DNA of 6,354 nucleotides, from assembly GCA_015222755.1 (NCBI GenBank), contig JADFVX010000132.1:1-6354 (forward strand), in the 5' to 3' direction. Below the pieces are notes generated by a model, which saw nothing but the letters and a program-made list of their open reading frames with translations, made no database searches and was not told the DNA's origin. Origin of the DNA: Pseudomonadota bacterium. Its GTDB lineage: Bacteria > Desulfobacterota > JADFVX01. The position numbers and the translations under genes are program-made. Shown here piece after piece: positions 5,404 to 6,354 of this stretch; position 1 is the first letter of the stretch; each line of letters begins with the position of its first letter.

Positions 5404-5985
5404 TTAAAGGTCAAAAGGCATGTCAATATAACGTATGTCATGCCTGTGAGTTCCCAGTGCCTTCCTGTTTTCAAAATCAAATTTCATGTCAGGGTTCACA
5501 AATGGACTTCCTTCGTGGTGGCATTTCTCCGTACAAGCATTATTGTCGGGCTTAGGCAATCTGAGCCCACCCTTTTTCATGTAGTCTTCCCGTTTATAAG
5601 TGCCTTTCTTTTTCAACATCATCCTTGAATATATGCTGCCTGGGCCATGACACATCTCGCATTGCACACCGACCATTTCCGGTGTCTCCTCAAAGGTGGT
5701 GAATCCCCCCGGCTGTCCGTAGCCGGTCACATGGCACTTCAGACAAAATTCATTATTTGTAAAATCTTCGTCTGGATTCAAACCTACTTTTTTCTTTGCC
5801 TCAGCCCGGACTCCCGGCTTCAAAAGGTCAAAGGCCTTGGACATCTTTGTAGTATTCCATGACTCAAAGTGAGGCAGGTGACACATCTTGCACTCAGCAA
5901 TGCCGACATATGTCGGATCTTCCGAAGCGTAAGAAACAAAAGGAAACACAGCAATAATAAATAAAAAAACCAGGTTTTTAATCAC
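5404..5985 (-). CDS. Periplasmic multiheme cytochrome c, c554-like, with three CXXCH motifs and one CX3CH
   Basis: Predicted exported electron-transfer protein of 193 residues; its redox partner is unknown. The N-terminus is a signal peptide: Lys3, a hydrophobic core NLVFLFIIAVFPFV, and a likely cleavage near SYA-SE (about 19-21). Heme c motifs are CKMCH (32-36), CLKCH (81-85) and CEMCHGPGS (109-117). A fourth, CTEKCHHEGSP (151-161), has three residues between the cysteines instead of two. The spacing, the CHGPG element and the tail with FDFENRKALGTH suggest the cytochrome c554 (tetraheme) family, judged by eye. I prefer the GTG at 5985, eight bases after AGAGG; a TTG at 5991 would add two residues but sits too close to that site. 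It is convergent with gltX and divergent from tolQ, so probably a single-gene unit. A terminal electron-acceptor or oxyanion role is possible but unsupported here. Confidence 0.88.
   Translation of the reverse strand: MIKNLVFLFIIAVFPFVSYASEDPTYVGIAECKMCHLPHFESWNTTKMSKAFDLLKPGVRAEAKKKVGLNPDEDFTNNEFCLKCHVTGYGQPGGFTTFEETPEMVGVQCEMCHGPGSIYSRMMLKKKGTYKREDYMKKGGLRLPKPDNNACTEKCHHEGSPFVNPDMKFDFENRKALGTHRHDIRYIDMPFDL
5413..5444 (-). terminator. Weak candidate terminator hairpin inside the 3' end of the cytochrome gene
   Basis: GGCATG and CATGCC (5417-5422 and 5439-5444) form a six-base stem with a 16-base loop that can pair slightly inside (ATA/TAT). On the minus strand it is followed at once by TTTT (5416-5413). 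It lies within the last codons of the cytochrome gene, since there is no intergenic room before gltX. The stem is short and the loop large, so confidence is low. In the gltX direction it has no T run. Confidence 0.25.
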
Positions 5986-6031
5986 TTCCAAGCCCTCTTT
6001 AAAAAATCAAAAGTATTTAAAGTTAAGTACC

Positions 6032-6052
6032 ATTATAGACTGAATATGTCAA
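6032..6052 (-). promoter_or_regulatory. Consensus TTGACA and TATAAT upstream of the cytochrome gene, with abnormal 9-base spacing
   Basis: On the minus strand a perfect TTGACA (6052-6047) and a perfect TATAAT (6037-6032) lie 47-67 bases before the cytochrome start, but only nine bases apart, where sigma-70 needs about 17. With normal spacing, TATAAT would pair with CGAAAA and TTGACA with TACTTA, both poor. The TATAAT is the most likely -10, perhaps helped by an activator. Position and direction suit the cytochrome gene. Confidence 0.35.
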
Positions 6053-6083
6053 GATTTTCGGTGTGTTTGCAGCAACAACAGCC

Positions 6084-6112
6084 TTGTTATAGCACCAGTT
6101 TTTTGATAGATT
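6084..6112 (+). promoter_or_regulatory. Candidate tolQ promoter
   Basis: TTGTTA (6084-6089) and TAGATT (6107-6112) are separated by exactly 17 bases, each matching the sigma-70 consensus at four of six positions. A transcript would begin near 6119 and give a leader of about 34 bases before the tolQ ATG. The match is modest; the correct spacing and placement are the main support. Confidence 0.3.
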
Positions 6113-6152
6113 ATCTGCAAGTCTAAAACCCTTGAATAAAGAGCCTCTACTT

Positions 6153-6354
6153 ATGTCAGCAACTTCACTGTCCGGTCAGCTGGGAATCACCGCCCTTATC
6201 ATGAATGCAGGGCCCGTAGTAAAACTGGTACTGCTTATCCTCTTTCTGCTCTCAGTCGTATGCTGGGGAATTATTATTTTAAAACTAAAGACCGTAAGGA
6301 GGGCAAGGAGGGATTCTGAAAACTTCCTTAACATCTTCTGGGAGACAAAACGTC
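6153..6354 (+). CDS. tolQ: TolQ, proton channel subunit of the Tol-Pal system (5' part only)
   Basis: Inner-membrane protein of the MotA/TolQ/ExbB family; with TolR it uses the proton gradient to drive TolA in the Tol-Pal envelope system. Only 67 codons are present before the right edge. The sequence has a short N-terminal stretch, NAGPVVKLVLLILFLLSVVC (18-37) leading into the first transmembrane helix (about 22-43), then a basic cytoplasmic segment KLKTVRRARRDSENF (44-58) and LNIFWETKR. The NAGPVVK opening and the ESE/DSE-NF-FW pattern are typical of TolQ in deltaproteobacteria. Related ExbB proteins share the fold, so ExbB is the main alternative; a following tolR, tolA, tolB and pal outside the window would settle it. 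The start is ATG with a weak AAAGAG site about nine bases upstream; an in-frame ATG at codon 17 is possible but would leave no N-terminal periplasmic segment. Confidence 0.85.
   Translation, partial: MSATSLSGQLGITALIMNAGPVVKLVLLILFLLSVVCWGIIILKLKTVRRARRDSENFLNIFWETKR

Noticed and set aside
1..6354. CRISPR arrays, tRNA or rRNA genes, insertion sequences, phage or attachment sites
   Set aside because: No regularly spaced direct repeats, tRNA-like cloverleaf, transposase or integrase sequence was seen by eye on either strand.

Overview
The window looks like chromosomal DNA of a Gram-negative bacterium, most likely of the deltaproteobacterial (Desulfobacterota-type) kind. The reasons are the gene order hpf-ptsN-hprK-rapZ followed by mannose-family PTS subunits, a c554-like multiheme cytochrome, and a tolQ whose N-terminus resembles those of that group. 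This placement is inferred from gene content and order; no database was searched. TAG, TAA and TGA are all used as ordinary stops here (TAG ends hprK, EIIA and gltX), so the genetic code looks standard.

Layout. From 3760 down to 1, on the minus strand, runs one compact operon: long-form hpf (3760-3215), ptsN (3204-2743), hprK (2706-1771), a severely shortened rapZ (1731-1546), mannose-family EIIA (1546-1145), EIIB (1140-634) and EIIC (637 to the window edge). Several junctions overlap (rapZ/EIIA by 1 base, EIIB/EIIC by ATGA), which implies cotranscription and translational coupling. A divergent promoter region (3761-4008) separates hpf from gltX (4009-5403, plus strand). gltX converges on a multiheme cytochrome c gene (5985-5404, minus strand), and the two stop codons touch with no base between them. 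A second divergent region (5986-6152) separates the cytochrome gene from tolQ (6153 to the right edge, plus strand, partial).

How the genes fit together. The minus-strand operon encodes a regulatory PTS: EIIA-Ntr, HPr kinase/phosphorylase and man-family EIIA and EIIB, with ribosome hibernation factor at the head. Catalytic residues of PtsN, HprK, EIIA and EIIB are all visible and intact.

The striking features are two lesions in the same operon. (1) RapZ is reduced to 61 codons. Its N-terminal P-loop segment is fused in frame to a C-terminal segment, about 200 central residues and the extreme C-terminus are missing, and the P-loop Ser/Thr is replaced by Ile. (2) EIIC is cut by an in-frame TAG at codon 154, yet homologous-looking membrane protein sequence stays open in the same frame for the remaining 58 codons to the window edge. 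The TAG abuts a perfect 9-bp inverted repeat. Together they suggest either an eroding PTS branch kept for signalling rather than transport, or assembly or strain-level errors. A non-canonical CX3CH fourth heme motif in the cytochrome is a further oddity.
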